Below are positions 12,254 to 22,712 of a DNA stretch of 64,000 nt, one piece after another. The notes beneath the pieces are model-generated. The model had not been told where the DNA came from. It ran no database searches and was given only the letters and a program-made list of their open reading frames with translations. The translations under genes and the position numbers were made by a program. Source of the stretch: Stenogyne calaminthoides (taxonomy: Eukaryota; Streptophyta; Magnoliopsida; Lamiales; Lamiaceae); NCBI GenBank assembly GCA_037126765.1, contig JBBCBC010000025.1:15618175-15682174 (forward strand), given 5' to 3'. Numbering within the stretch: position 1 is the stretch's first letter; each line of letters opens with the position of its first letter.

Positions 12254-13954
12254 TGTAGGTCCCGAATGGGTTTTGTGAGGGTATAAGTCTAGAGGGGAGG
12301 GGTGAATAGACTTCTAAAACTTTTCGTGTGGATCAGGTGTGATTTGCAGATTGCCTGATCAGAGTGCTAGTGAGTCAGTAGGAACTGATGTTCAATCTTA
12401 CTGAGTGCCTGAGGGCAGATCAGTTTGATATCTGTTAGTCTAACTGAGAGTGCGGAAGCTTGTTTTAACCCGTGTGAAAAACCAGTTTTATCAATTCAGA
12501 TTCTTAAGTCAGTTTTCAACCAGCGACTAAGGTGTCAACCTTGATCGATCGATTGCTTAGTGCGATCGAGCTTAACTTAGAATATGTATGCGCTTTTAAA
12601 CTTCGGTTGTGTGAATAGTGTACAAAGAATAATAAAGCGGTAAATGCACACAAGACTTTTTATAGTGGTTCGAGATTTAAACCCGTCTTACGTCCACTCT
12701 TCCCTTAACACAGGGGAACCTTAACCAAACTTAACCGAACTTAACCTGCGGGACATATATCCCTCACGGGATGGCCGATAGATGTTTATTGAGTTCACAC
12801 TCTACAGATATTTATCGAGTTCACACTCAACAGATGTTTATCGAGTTCACACTCAACCGAACTAGAAATCAGAAAACTAGAATCCCTAGCCTGAAATCTT
12901 CCGGGAACAAACTTAACCTAACTTGAGTTTAGGTAAAGAATGTTTGAGGGTTCCAACTGGAAATCTATCCTGGTGTTTTAGGTAGCCAAAATGCTAGTGG
13001 ATAGGATTTCTTGCTAAGAACAGATGGGATGAACACTCTAAGAATAATCTTCAAATATGGTGTTCTTTGAGCGGAGATTTTGCTATAGTTTTTGCTTCTT
13101 TTGCGGTGTCTCCGTGTTCGTTCTTTGCTAGTGTCACACTTCTTCAATTGACAAGCAATCCCATTTTATAGACCTCGAAATTAAAGAGCCGTTGGAGAGC
13201 AATTTGAATTTCGGGCTATATTAGGTAGGTTGTAGGATATGATTGTGACGTGCTCCGATTATCGGCGTGGCCATAGGCATGATTAGCGCTGTTTTTGTCC
13301 GCAGCGTCGTATCCCGCATTGTCAGCTCTTTTTGTGCACGTGTCGCTTTCTCCTTGGCTTCGCATGGCGGCTTAATTTAATTTGTCCGTTAGACGATTGA
13401 TATTCCTTTTGTAGAAGATTCGTCTTGTCTAGTGTATAATTTTGATTGACACCAGGTGTGAGCTGACTTGATCAGATAACTGATCAGTCTACCTTGTTTG
13501 AGTCTTCTGATGCATATTGTCTTAGCTCAATACGCAGACTCGGCTGATATAGGTCTTCGTCTTCGGTAGTCTTGATCTTGGTGACTCACGAGCCTCGATG
13601 TCTTCGATCATCTTGAGTCTTGAGTTCATCCGAGTCTTGATGTCTATCCGAGTCTTGAGTTCATCCCGAGTCTTGATGTCTTCTGTCTTCACCTGATCTT
13701 CTGACTTCTTGTCTTCTGATTTGTTCTTAGTCTTCTGATCATCTGACCTTATCTGGGTCATCTGATACTTCGACATGACCTATACATATTGAGTTCCCCC
13801 TCAATATGTAACCTATCTTTTACATCAGCTATCTATACATTTCAGCCGGTTATCTTAATCTGATTCTAAGTCATCGATCGGTAACAGTCCGACCGGGTCC
13901 TATTACAACCTGTTTCGGAACTTCCATCAAAACTAAAATACAGATTTCCCAACA
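12254..13954 (-). repeat. 5' LTR of the Sirevirus-like element
   Basis: 1701 bp, with plus-strand termini TGTAGG...CCCAACA, matching the fragment at 1-338. On the minus strand a TATA-like sequence (TCTATAAAATGG near 13165) fits a promoter. Two short stretches (about 13560-13690 and 13870-13910) differ from the other LTR mainly by CAG/CTG to CG-type changes. Short repeats of gagttcacactc lie at about 12790-12855. Confidence 0.9.
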
Positions 13955-14252
13955 TATATATATGAGATCTTTGGAATTCATATTACGCGAGTTCATATTT
14001 TCTCCATAAAATCTCTAAGTTAGAATTTTTCTAGCAAATTCATCTCGGGGATTCAACGTCAAGCAGATCTCATGCATTAGTAAAAACCATCGCTTACGTG
14101 GATACCATAGTGGAGGAATCGATTATGCAATTGCTATAAGAATTTCGCTTTTCGCTACTGTATTTTAATTATGCAATTAAGTGTTTGTTGTTGGTGAACT
14201 TTAATTTCCGCTGCGCATGTATTACGTGTTTACATGCCTCTAAATTCCAACA
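13955..14252 (-). repeat. Copia LTR fragment (same family as 55895-56531)
   Basis: The reverse complement begins TGTTGGAATTTAGAGG and aligns along its length with the plus-strand sequence from 55895, including the shared block acacgtaatacatgcgcagc. It is cut on its left by the Sirevirus-like insertion and ends at 14252 next to Athila-like internal sequence, so it is an older insertion in that element. Confidence 0.75.
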
Positions 14253-15320
14253 TTACCATACTTCGACTCCTCTATAATTTATTTCATCTAAAATAGGCAA
14301 CCCAACAAACTCTGCATTCTAGTGTACCCCCTATCTCCTTATTTTTTTTTTTTCTTTTTAAGGTCTGCAGCACCACTCTACTTGTTGGGTTTTAGCTCTA
14401 ATTGTATCCGACTTTGAAACGTTCAAACCCAAGAAAGTAGGCAGCTATCTCAGCACCTTTTTTTTTCCTTCTTTTCTTTTTTTTAAACACAAGACCGCAA
14501 ATTCACTCCATCGTTAGGTTTTAGCTCGAATTTTTTTTTTCGAGCCCCTGCTATACCGGCCCCTTTTTTTCACAATTCTTCAACTAAAACACCTTTTCTC
14601 CAAATCACATTCAATTTTTTTTCCAACCTTAAGGGGCACACCATAAATGCATCATTTATCTAAGTGACCTAATTAGACTACTTTAATTACAAGAGACCAA
14701 AGCACAACTTAGGATCATAACTCATCAATTCACCAATTTACTATCATAAACTCAAACGGACCCTTTCATGAAGCATTCATCACTCACAACATCCGCATGC
14801 ATCAAACAAAGCAAATTTAACCAGAAACTCCACAATTTACCACAAAACAATAATATCACATCCTTTTAAAAAAAATAATGCTCGACTCATCATTACGACT
14901 TAACTTCTCCATGAACAAGCAAAAATACACATCAATGTCTCTCCCCCCCACACTTAATACGTTGCTTGTCCACAAGCAACAAAAATAAATATGCACAAGG
15001 AAGAAAAGACAAGATAAGAGAAAGAGTATCACCGGATAAACTGGAGAGTGTAGGTGCTACTAGTAATCCACCATTCGCATTCACTTCAAGCACCGGAGAG
15101 CCTGCAACAAAATTAAGATAGACACACGAAGAAGACAACCAAAAGGGATCAGAAAAATTTAATCGCTCCTCGTGACATCAAGTTACCCAAAGTGTCAAAA
15201 TTCGCGTAAAAGTTGCAACGACACGAAAAAACAAGGGGGAGAAAAATCAACAACTAAGACACTAAAATACTCGAAAAAATAACAGAAAAAAATAAGCCCC
15301 CACAAATCACACAAAATTAT
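14253..15320 (-). repeat. Internal region of the Athila-like element, left copy
   Basis: Non-coding, with T-rich runs at 14341-14360, 14459-14484 and 14531-14540. 14253-14936 repeats at 30050-30751. From 14937 the copies diverge; the left one has ccccccacactt followed by a short hairpin motif (gcttgtccacaagc, 14964-14977) that resembles the 3' end of the internal region at 29805-29840. Confidence 0.65.
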
Positions 15321-15347
15321 TTACACCGTTCCCCGGCAACGGCGCCA
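15321..15347 (-). promoter_or_regulatory. Primer-binding site, Athila/Tat type
   Basis: The minus strand reads TGGCGCCGTTGCCGGGGA and on, the primer site known from Athila and many Tat-clade Gypsy elements. It lies five bases from the LTR start at 15353 and shows a minus-strand element. Confidence 0.8.
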
Positions 15348-15550
15348 AAATTTGGTCACACTATCGAGATGCTCCAAAAATAAATACCCAGAGCTACCCT
15401 ACTAACTCGTAGTAGTGGCAAGCAAGGGATCGATCCACAGGGAACGTAGAATAATTGTTATGTTAATTATGTGAATTTATAAGGGGGGTTACGTTTAAGA
15501 GTTTTACTAACACTAAATTAAATAACAACCTAACAAGTAAAATTAAATGA

Positions 15551-16618
15551 TGTTGTGTTCGATATAATTATCCAGCATTAATCGAACACGTAAGAGAGAC
15601 ACGTATAATATTTATTAAAATAATCATGCCCGATGGACAAGTGTGCTCGCCGCTCGCCGACCAAACAAGTTGGTTCGACCAGCTCCCCACTTGTCAACCA
15701 AGCGAACATACTCGCCAATGAAGTAAGATTTGTTCGCCAGCTTACCATTCACCAACTAAGGTTGTTCAAACAGACTGACCGAGCAAATAGGCATGTTCGC
15801 CACTCAGATCAGGAAAGAAGGAATTAAATAAACCGAGTCAAGTCTGAGAGGACTCGCACAACCCGAATGCTTCGATATATCCCGGCGGTCGGTATGCTCG
15901 ACACTCAGATATCCTGAAGACTCAGACATCCTGAAGGGTCAGTATGCTCGACACTCAGATATCCTGAAGGCTCAGACAACCTGAAGAACTCAGAACATGC
16001 TCGATGCTCAGACATCCTGAAGGGTCAGTATGCTCGATAATATTCCGACATAAAATTGATATGGTTTAATGGGGCGAACAAAGCGAACAGCCGAGCAAAA
16101 GATTGATTTGGACTATCAAAAGAGTGCCATATCAGACAAGCAAGTGCAAAGATCAACCGGGAAGACGAAGTTGGAAACGTGACAATATTACATGAATTCT
16201 TGCATGGCCCGAAGTCTCCAGCTCATGCTTGAAAAACCAACTCATGCTTGTCGAAGTACTATAAATAGAAGAAAAAACAACAAGATAGAGGTTTGTTCAG
16301 AAATTTCCCAGAGGGGTAAGGTTCATAAAAAATTCGAGAGTTCATCCATGCACACAAAAAGCTCTAGCACTCATATACCAGCTCTCCAAATCATCTTCAA
16401 CCATAGCGATTCATCTTCATGAGATGTATCATATATTGTACGTGTAAAACTCGCAATACTACATCCCTGGCTTGGAACACCCCCAGAGTAGTCATTTCTT
16501 GACGAACTGGGTCAACAAATTCTTCTTATTTACAGTATATTTTACACGTGCATATTTTGTTTGTGAGTTGTTACCAAATTAGCCACATCATATTTCCCAA
16601 ATAAAACGACTCGCAACA
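15551..16618 (+). repeat. 5' LTR of the Tat element
   Basis: 1068 bp, TGTTGTG...CGCAACA. TATA box ctataaatag at 16259-16268. Minisatellite-like repeats of actcagatatcctgaag words lie at 15895-16036. The patch 15853-15892 differs sharply from the other LTR while both flanks match. Confidence 0.92.
15893..16040 (+). repeat. LTR minisatellite, CTCAGAcatcctgaag type
   Basis: Irregular 17-bp half-units (ctcagatatcctgaag) alternate with tatgctcgaca, forming a roughly 50-bp higher unit about three times. The counterpart in the 3' LTR is about 27895-28060. The arrays are arranged slightly differently in the two LTRs. Confidence 0.75.
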
Positions 16619-16640
16619 ACTGGCGGTAGAAGGAGGGTAC
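16619..16640 (+). promoter_or_regulatory. Primer-binding site of the Tat element
   Basis: TGGCGGTAGAAGGAGGG starts two bases after the 5' LTR. The TGG start and position are right for a tRNA primer; I cannot say which tRNA pairs with it. Confidence 0.55.
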
Positions 16641-16793
16641 CAAAAAACCAACCCATACACAAACCTGTAGTTAGCCGAGGCAGAAAAAATAAATATAATG
16701 CCTCAATCTAGGAATACATAAACAGAGAGGTCGGGGCAAAATCGACCTCACGACCGGAAAGAGGCTCAGCGCTAGCCTCATAAAGATCAGATA

Positions 16794-18101
16794 GTGGAGA
16801 CCATCAATCTTGAGGATATTGCCAACGATCCAGCAGCCACAACAAAAGCCATCGCTTTCTCGCTACGAGCACAGAAAGAGAGGGCCGAAAAAGAGTTGGC
16901 CAAGTTAAAAACTCAAGAAGATGAAGATCGACACTCGCATACACCTGATAGCGAGCAAGTTAAAAAGAAAGTGGCGAAGCGGGCTAAAAAAAAAGCTGAT
17001 GATATGTCTGATGACGAACAGCCTCAAGGGTCCAGACCATCAGCGTTTGGACATTTGAGGCTCTCCGCCAAAGACCGAATCGGCAATAATAGGCGACAGG
17101 ATCCCGTAAAGGAACAACCGATAAACATGCCCGCGCATTCAGATCCTCATGATCATCCGCATGCCGAACAAAAATTGGCGGGAACAAAATTGTCTATCCA
17201 TCATCGATTGGGTAGTCAAGCACAAACTTGGAAAGGGGGACTGCCCCATCACGAGCATGACCCATTAGGTCCTCATGATGGGAAACAGCCCCGATCCAAG
17301 TCTGTCAGTTCCACAAAATTTGCAGAAATGCAGAAAGCCAGAGAGGGCTTACAGGCCGACCTGGCCGCGACCAAAGGACACCCTAGGGCGAGCTCAATAC
17401 CTTGCTCGCCACTATCACCGGCGATCATGGCGGCCGAAATACAAGAGAAAGTGGTGAAGACCCGACCACCAATCCCCATGTTCGATGCTGAGTCAGACCC
17501 GCATGTTCATCTCAGCAAATACTCAGACTTTATGATCACCATGGGTGCCACAGACGCAACGCAGTGTCGATCATTCCCCATGACTTTGGGTGATCGGGCA
17601 CATAGATGGTTCTCTACTTTGCCCGCTGCGTCCATCACATCTTTCGCTCAATTGGGACAACAATTCCTGTCCCATTTCTCATCCATGTGTGCTCGCCCAG
17701 CACCAAAACAAAGGTTGACGCACTTTTCCCAACTAAGAGGTGAGTCTGACCGAGCATACATCGAAAGATTTGATAAATGTTTGTATGATGGGGCCCCAGT
17801 TGAAGAGGATGCCAAGATCCTCGCGGTGGTCGGGGGCCTGACCCTGAATACTGACATGTGGAAGGCCATGCACCAAGACTGGCCGAACACATATTCAGAA
17901 TTCCGAGAGCGAGCAGCCAAGATCATAGCCATGCAGGATTTGCTCACCCAGTCGCGATTGGGTAAGGAAACAACATCTAAGAAAGTTTTTAGGAAGAAAG
18001 TGATGAATGAGGGGGGGTACAAACCCCCAGGCTCTTTCAAACCTTTCGAAGAAAGAGCAGAAGCAAACGCCCTACGAAGTCTTCTGGGCGTTTCAGCATA
18101 A
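16794..18101 (+). CDS. gag: Gag, capsid part (Tat-type Gypsy)
   Basis: 435 codons from the Met at 16794 to a TAA at 18099-18101. It starts 175 bp after the LTR. The N-terminal third is charged, with a likely short coiled coil (LRAQKERAEKELAKLKT). Residues of about 220-380 form the Retrotrans_gag domain: PIPMFDAESDPHVHLSKY, then LGDRAHRWFSTLPAASI, then LRGESDRAYIERF. The protein would build the virus-like particle. The zinc knuckle lies in the next ORF (18132 on), so this stop probably truncates an originally longer gag-pol frame. Confidence 0.88.
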   Translation: METINLEDIANDPAATTKAIAFSLRAQKERAEKELAKLKTQEDEDRHSHTPDSEQVKKKVAKRAKKKADDMSDDEQPQGSRPSAFGHLRLSAKDRIGNNRRQDPVKEQPINMPAHSDPHDHPHAEQKLAGTKLSIHHRLGSQAQTWKGGLPHHEHDPLGPHDGKQPRSKSVSSTKFAEMQKAREGLQADLAATKGHPRASSIPCSPLSPAIMAAEIQEKVVKTRPPIPMFDAESDPHVHLSKYSDFMITMGATDATQCRSFPMTLGDRAHRWFSTLPAASITSFAQLGQQFLSHFSSMCARPAPKQRLTHFSQLRGESDRAYIERFDKCLYDGAPVEEDAKILAVVGGLTLNTDMWKAMHQDWPNTYSEFRERAAKIIAMQDLLTQSRLGKETTSKKVFRKKVMNEGGYKPPGSFKPFEERAEANALRSLLGVSA

Positions 18102-18131
18102 ATAATTTTTAACCAAATCAAAGATCGGGAC

Positions 18132-19481
18132 ATGTTAGATAGACCTCAAAGAATCATAATGGACAAGCATCGGCTTAATGCATCCAAATATTGTAATTAT
18201 CACGAGTACATCGGGCACAATACAGAAGATTGTCGCGATTTACTTCGTCAACTTTGGAAGCTATACGAAGATAATCGTCTGACCCAGTTCCTTAAAAAGC
18301 CGGCGAGCAGAGGCTCCCGAATAGAAAAAACAGAAGATCGAAGGGGTAAGCGTAAAGCCGAACAAACATCTGACAGTGATCTCGAAGAATCACGTAAGAG
18401 GTCTGAATTACCCAAAAGAGGGCCTCCTACTGTGGGTAGAGGTCGAGAAAGTCAAGAGATCCACATGATACGTCCTGAATATGGTCCAGTGGGTGGATGT
18501 TATCAGGCACCAACATTATCGAACAGACATAAGAAGATGGAGATGCGTGCCATGCAAAGCATCCATCAGGTGAAGGTGGAGAGCACATCAACTAGCGCGC
18601 CACCCTCTCACCAAATCATGTTTTCAGAAGACGATCTCGACGGTATAATCACCCCCCACAATGACTCCTTAACCATCAGTGCTCGTCTCCTCGGGTTGAA
18701 GGTGCACCGCCTCCTGGTCGATACCGGAGCATATGCGAACATTTTGTTCGTCAACACTCTGCACCAGATGGAAAAGCAAGTTGGGGACTTGAGTAGCTAT
18801 ATTGAACCATGTGATCATACCATTATGGGTTTTGGGGAATCTGTAACCCGACCCTATGGTATGATTAGGTTAGGAGTCGAGTTAGAATCAACTCTAAATC
18901 CGGAGATCCGACGAACTAGAATGCTAGATTTTGTAATCGTCGATGCTCCGTCTACTTATAACGGGTTCCTAGGTCGCCCGTTTATTCAGGAATTTAAAGC
19001 GGCCTGTTCTACTTATTACTACTGTGTCAAATTTCCAACACAAGATGGAACGGGTAGCGTAAAAGGAGATCAGAAGAAAGCTCGAGATTGTTTGCTATCA
19101 TGTGCACCAGAAAAACAAAATATCGTTAACATGATGGAGCAAACATGGGAGATCGGTGAGTCAAGCCAACTGGCAAATACGCTGCCAAAATGTCCTTTGA
19201 CGAACACAAGTTTGACGAGCACAGCTCCCAGCGCGAACACAGAATGCGTGAACACAGAGTCCAGGATGGTGACCCATGTCTCAGATCTCCCAGATCTAAT
19301 GAATATTGATCCCCCAAGCGAGCTACCGGACCTAGAACCTCGCGTAGGATTCGAACCTATGGAGGTTGATGACGAACACCGGGGGTCGATTGAGGATCCT
19401 CGGTGGAAACAAAAAGAAAGCCAGCAACACCTGTCGAACAACTGGAGTCTATCAACATCGACCCGAACAGACCTGAGTTAG
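18132..19481 (+). CDS. Gag zinc-knuckle region and retroviral-type aspartic protease
   Basis: 449 codons. Near the start is CNYHEYIGHNTEDC, the CxxHxxxGHxTxxC variant of the nucleocapsid zinc knuckle common in Tat-clade elements. A basic charged stretch follows. The protease active site VDTGAYANI has its DTG at 18720-18728, followed by GFLGRPFIQEF, as in the family. The protease would cut the polyprotein inside the particle. The frame ends at 19481, before RT, by a stop. It probably belongs to one polyprotein with the ORFs at 16794 and 19550. Confidence 0.82.
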   Translation: MLDRPQRIIMDKHRLNASKYCNYHEYIGHNTEDCRDLLRQLWKLYEDNRLTQFLKKPASRGSRIEKTEDRRGKRKAEQTSDSDLEESRKRSELPKRGPPTVGRGRESQEIHMIRPEYGPVGGCYQAPTLSNRHKKMEMRAMQSIHQVKVESTSTSAPPSHQIMFSEDDLDGIITPHNDSLTISARLLGLKVHRLLVDTGAYANILFVNTLHQMEKQVGDLSSYIEPCDHTIMGFGESVTRPYGMIRLGVELESTLNPEIRRTRMLDFVIVDAPSTYNGFLGRPFIQEFKAACSTYYYCVKFPTQDGTGSVKGDQKKARDCLLSCAPEKQNIVNMMEQTWEIGESSQLANTLPKCPLTNTSLTSTAPSANTECVNTESRMVTHVSDLPDLMNIDPPSELPDLEPRVGFEPMEVDDEHRGSIEDPRWKQKESQQHLSNNWSLSTSTRTDLS

Positions 19482-20880
19482 AAGTGTTCATTGGTTCGGA
19501 ATTACCTAAACCAATTCGAACAGAAATGATTGCTTAGCTTCAAGCAAACTTGGATGTGTTCGCCTGGTCGCACGAGGACATGGTTGGCATTAATCCAAAA
19601 CATGCATGTCACTCCCTCAACCTTGATCCAATACAAACTCCAGTTATCCAGAAACGCAGAAAGTTCAGTCCGGAGAAGTATGCAACCATGAATAGTGAAA
19701 TCAAAAAGTTGCTCGACAATAAACTGATTCGAGAAGTAAAATGCCCAAGATGGCTTGCGAACCCTGTGCTCGTTCGCAAGTCTAATGGATCTTGGAGACT
19801 ATGTATTGATTTCACTGATTTAAACAAGGCATGCCCGAAAGATAATTTCTCGATGCCGCATATCGACTATTTGGTCGATAATACAGCAGGCCATGAGCTC
19901 ATGACCTTCATGGATGCTTTTGCTGGTTATCACCAGATACCCATGCATCCGGACGACCAAAAGAATACGACATTCTACAGTGAAAGAATATGTACTGTTG
20001 GCAATGCATGCCATTCGGATTAAAGAATGTCGGGGCAACATATCAACGTTTGGTGAACAAAATGTTTGAATCGGCCGAACAATTGAGGTGTATATTGATG
20101 ATATTGTGGTAAAGAGCGAACACAAGGAAGACCACATCACCCATCTCGCACAAACGTTTGATATACTCAGGGAGTACAACATGAAGCTAAATCCGAAGAA
20201 ATGCAGCTTTGGGGTTCACTCAGGAAAATTCCTCGGACATATGGTCAGTCAACGGGGGATTGAAGCGAACTCATCAAAGATTCAAGCCATGCTCGACATG
20301 CAGGCCCCCAGGAGTGTGAAGGAGGTCCAAAAGTTAACCGGACGTTTAGCTTCAATAAGCCGGTTTATATCACGAACTGGGGACAAATGAAAACCTTTCT
20401 TTGATGCATTAAAGAAAGGGAAATTCTAGTGGACCGAGCATTGCCAGAATGCATTCGAATCATTGAAGCAGTACCTTGCAGATATTCAGACACTGTCTAA
20501 GCCTGTCCCAGGCGAACAACTCTGTCTGTATCTTGCTGCATCCGAGCATGCAATTAGCGTTGTGCTCGTACGAGCAGAAGGGACGACCCACTTGCCCGTT
20601 TACTATGTAAGCCAAGTGCTCAAAGAAGCCGAGCTCCGGTATCCTCCACTAGAAAAAGTTGCATATGCTCTCATAATGAGTGTTCAAAAATTGCGACCAT
20701 ACTTTTTCGATCACTCAGTCGAGGTACTGACCACGTTCCCATTGCGAAAAGTCCTCCACCGACCAGACACTGCAGGCAGATTACTCAAGTGGGCGGTGGA
20801 GTTAGGGCAATTTGGCATTACGTTCGCCCCGCGAACAACAATGAAGGGCCAAGCTATGGCCCGAAAAAACTGTCGACCAA
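19482..20880 (+). pseudogene. pol: Reverse transcriptase and RNase H (Tat-type pol), frameshifted
   Basis: RT opens at about 19550 (DVFAWSHEDMVGI), with clear blocks SNGSWRLCIDFTDLNKACP and FMDAFAGYHQIPMHPDD. The catalytic box YIDD is at 20091-20102 and is intact. The frame changes between about 20023 and 20091, and a stop at 20388-20390 separates the first RNase H (20463-20900: LYLAASEHAISVVLV, YYVSQVLKEAELRYPPLEK). RT copies the RNA to DNA; RNase H removes the RNA strand. The wording of the RT blocks is highly typical of Tat-clade elements. The protein is not translatable as one piece. Confidence 0.88.
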
Positions 20881-21363
20881 CCATGGCATATGTATGTTGA
20901 TGGCTCATCAACAAGTTCAAGAGCCGGAGCAGGCGTAGTTCTCATCAGCCCAACTAGACAAACATTCACAACAACCATCCGATTTGATTTCCCAGCTACA
21001 AATAATGAAGCCGAGTACGAAGCTTTGATTGCTGGACTACAGATGGCTATGACAATGGGAATCTAGAGGCTGATGATTTACAGCGATTCTCAGATAATCG
21101 TTTATCAAGTAACTGGCGATTACGAGGTCCGAGGGGAACAGATGGCACAATATCAGCAACTGGCAAAGGAGTTGCTCGAGCAATTCGAACAAGTTTTCAT
21201 AGAACAATTACCACGATTGGGTAATTCGTTCGCTGATGCCTTGGCACGCCTGGCAACAGCAGAAGGAGTGATGAACACGATGGACATTGTGGTCATCACA
21301 ACTTGTTCGCCATCAATTCCCAGAGTTATGGTCGCCCATGTGACAGGCGAACAGGAAACCTGA
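20881..21363 (+). pseudogene. Second RNase H domain (plant Tat dual RNase H)
   Basis: After the first RNase H comes a second one: MYVDGSSTSSRAGAGVVL, NNEAEYEALIAGLQMA, IYSDSQIIVYQV, GNSFADALARLA. It keeps the D-E-D pattern of the active site. An in-frame TAG at 21064-21066 interrupts it before IYSDSQ. A second, archaeal-like RNase H between the first RNase H and integrase is a published hallmark of Tat elements. It supports the clade assignment strongly. Confidence 0.82.
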
Positions 21364-22586
21364 ATGACTCCAATCCTGAGTTACTTACAAAACGGACTTA
21401 TCCCTGAGAATAAGGCACAAGCTACTCGCCTCAGATTACAATCTGCTCGTTATACTATCTTAGACAAGCATTTGTACAAATGAAGTTTCTCACTTCCATT
21501 ATTGAAGTGTATTACTCCTGAAGAGGGTCATGTGATTATGGAGCAAATTCATGATGGAGTATGCGGAAACCATACAGGTGGGCTCGTCTTGGCACATAAA
21601 ATTATCAGACAAGGTTATTATTGGCCAACCCTCAAAAAAGATTCGCTCGCGTATGCTCGCGCATGCCACAAGTGCCAAGTACATGCCCCGCTTATTCATA
21701 GCCCTCCTGAAGAATTAGTGTCAGTTTATAGCCCATGGCCATTTGCTAAATGGGGGATCGATTTAATCGGCCCATTTCCTACTGGCACGTCGGGAGTAAA
21801 ATATGTTGTGGTTGCTGTTGATTACTATACTAAATGGGCGGAAGCCGAAGCCATTGTCAAAATCACCTAACAAAGAATGTGGAACTTTGTTTGGAAAAAT
21901 ATTATTTGTCGTTTTGGGCTTCCCCAATCATTAGTAACGGATAACGATAAATAGTTCGATGGGAGTGAATTCCGCCAACATTGTGCTCGCTGGGGCATAA
22001 AAAAGCATTACTCGACCCCGTATTATCCCCAGTCAAACGGATAAGTTTAAGCCGTTAATAAAATTATCAAAAATATACCCTCAAGGCGGACTTGATAATT
22101 CCAGGGGAGGATGGGTCAAGAAGAGTTGCCCGAAATATTATGGGCCTATCGAACAACTTTCAGAACATCAACTGCGGAAACCCTGTTTGCCCTGGCATTT
22201 GGTGCGGAAGCTGTTATACCCACAGAAATCAAAATTCCGAGTCATCGGACAATGACTTTTGGAGAGCACATCAATGACCCGGTAGCTTCATACGAGTCAC
22301 ACTGTTAGAATAAAGAAGGACGGAGGCTGATTTCAAAAATGCCATGTACAAAAAGAGATCAGAAAAGTTCTATAATTCCAAGGTCCGAACACGCAGGTTC
22401 AATGTGGGCGAGCTGGTTTTAAGATGAGCAACGGGGGTATCAAGTGGTGTGTTCGGCCGAGCATGGGAAGGTCCATTCAGAGTTACAAAACGTCTTTTAA
22501 ATGGGGCATATGATTTGGAAGACCTGAATGGAGTCCCATTGTCCTACTCGTGGAATGCGTCAAATTTGAAAACATATTATCAGTAA
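21364..22586 (+). pseudogene. Integrase (Tat-type), with stop at the catalytic Glu position
   Basis: The zinc-binding HHCC region (HDGVCGNHTGG...CHKC) and the first catalytic Asp (WGIDLIGPFP) lie in 21502-21870. The second Asp (VTDND) is at about 21940. In the stretch where the third catalytic residue is expected (22030-22060, PQSNG followed by V and AVNK) both Gln and Glu positions read TAA. Further on, ILWAYRTTFRTSTAETLF (22111-22308) and the C-terminal domain (FNVGELVL...GPFRV) run to a stop at 22584-22586. Integrase would insert the DNA copy; this one is dead by at least four stops. Confidence 0.85.
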
Positions 22587-22589
22587 TGA

Positions 22590-22712
22590 CGAGCATAACT
22601 GGCCGAACAAAACCAGCCACACAGCTGAAGCGAGCACAGTTGGCCGAACATAATTGGCCACGTAGCTGAAACGAACACAAATGGCCGAACATATTTAGCC
22701 ATTCAGCTAAGA
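22590..22712 (+). repeat. 41-bp tandem repeat, three copies
   Basis: Three consecutive 41-bp units start at 22590, 22631 and 22672, each beginning cga(g/a)ca and containing tggccgaaca and gcca. The first begins three bases after the pol stop codon. Confidence 0.85.

Larger units (their letters stand above)
1..13954 (-). mobile_element. Sirevirus-like Copia LTR retrotransposon, decayed, left end outside window
   Basis: Read on the minus strand, the order is 5' LTR (13954 to 12254), a primer site matching the 3' end of initiator Met-tRNA, gag, protease, integrase, reverse transcriptase, RNase H remnant, a long extra ORF, polypurine tract and 3' LTR (338 to beyond the window). Protease before integrase before RT is the Copia order. 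A 1.7 kb LTR, a long gag with a single zinc knuckle followed by a coiled region, and a large ORF downstream of pol are features known from the Sirevirus (SIRE/Maximus) lineage; the lineage call is inference. All coding regions carry frameshifts and stops, so the copy cannot encode its own proteins. The right flank is tatat, the expected place for a 5-bp target duplication; its partner lies outside the window. Confidence 0.85.

Noticed and set aside
15893..16040. CRISPR-like regular repeats
   Set aside because: Units are variable and adjacent, lie in an LTR of a plant retrotransposon, and have no unique spacers.
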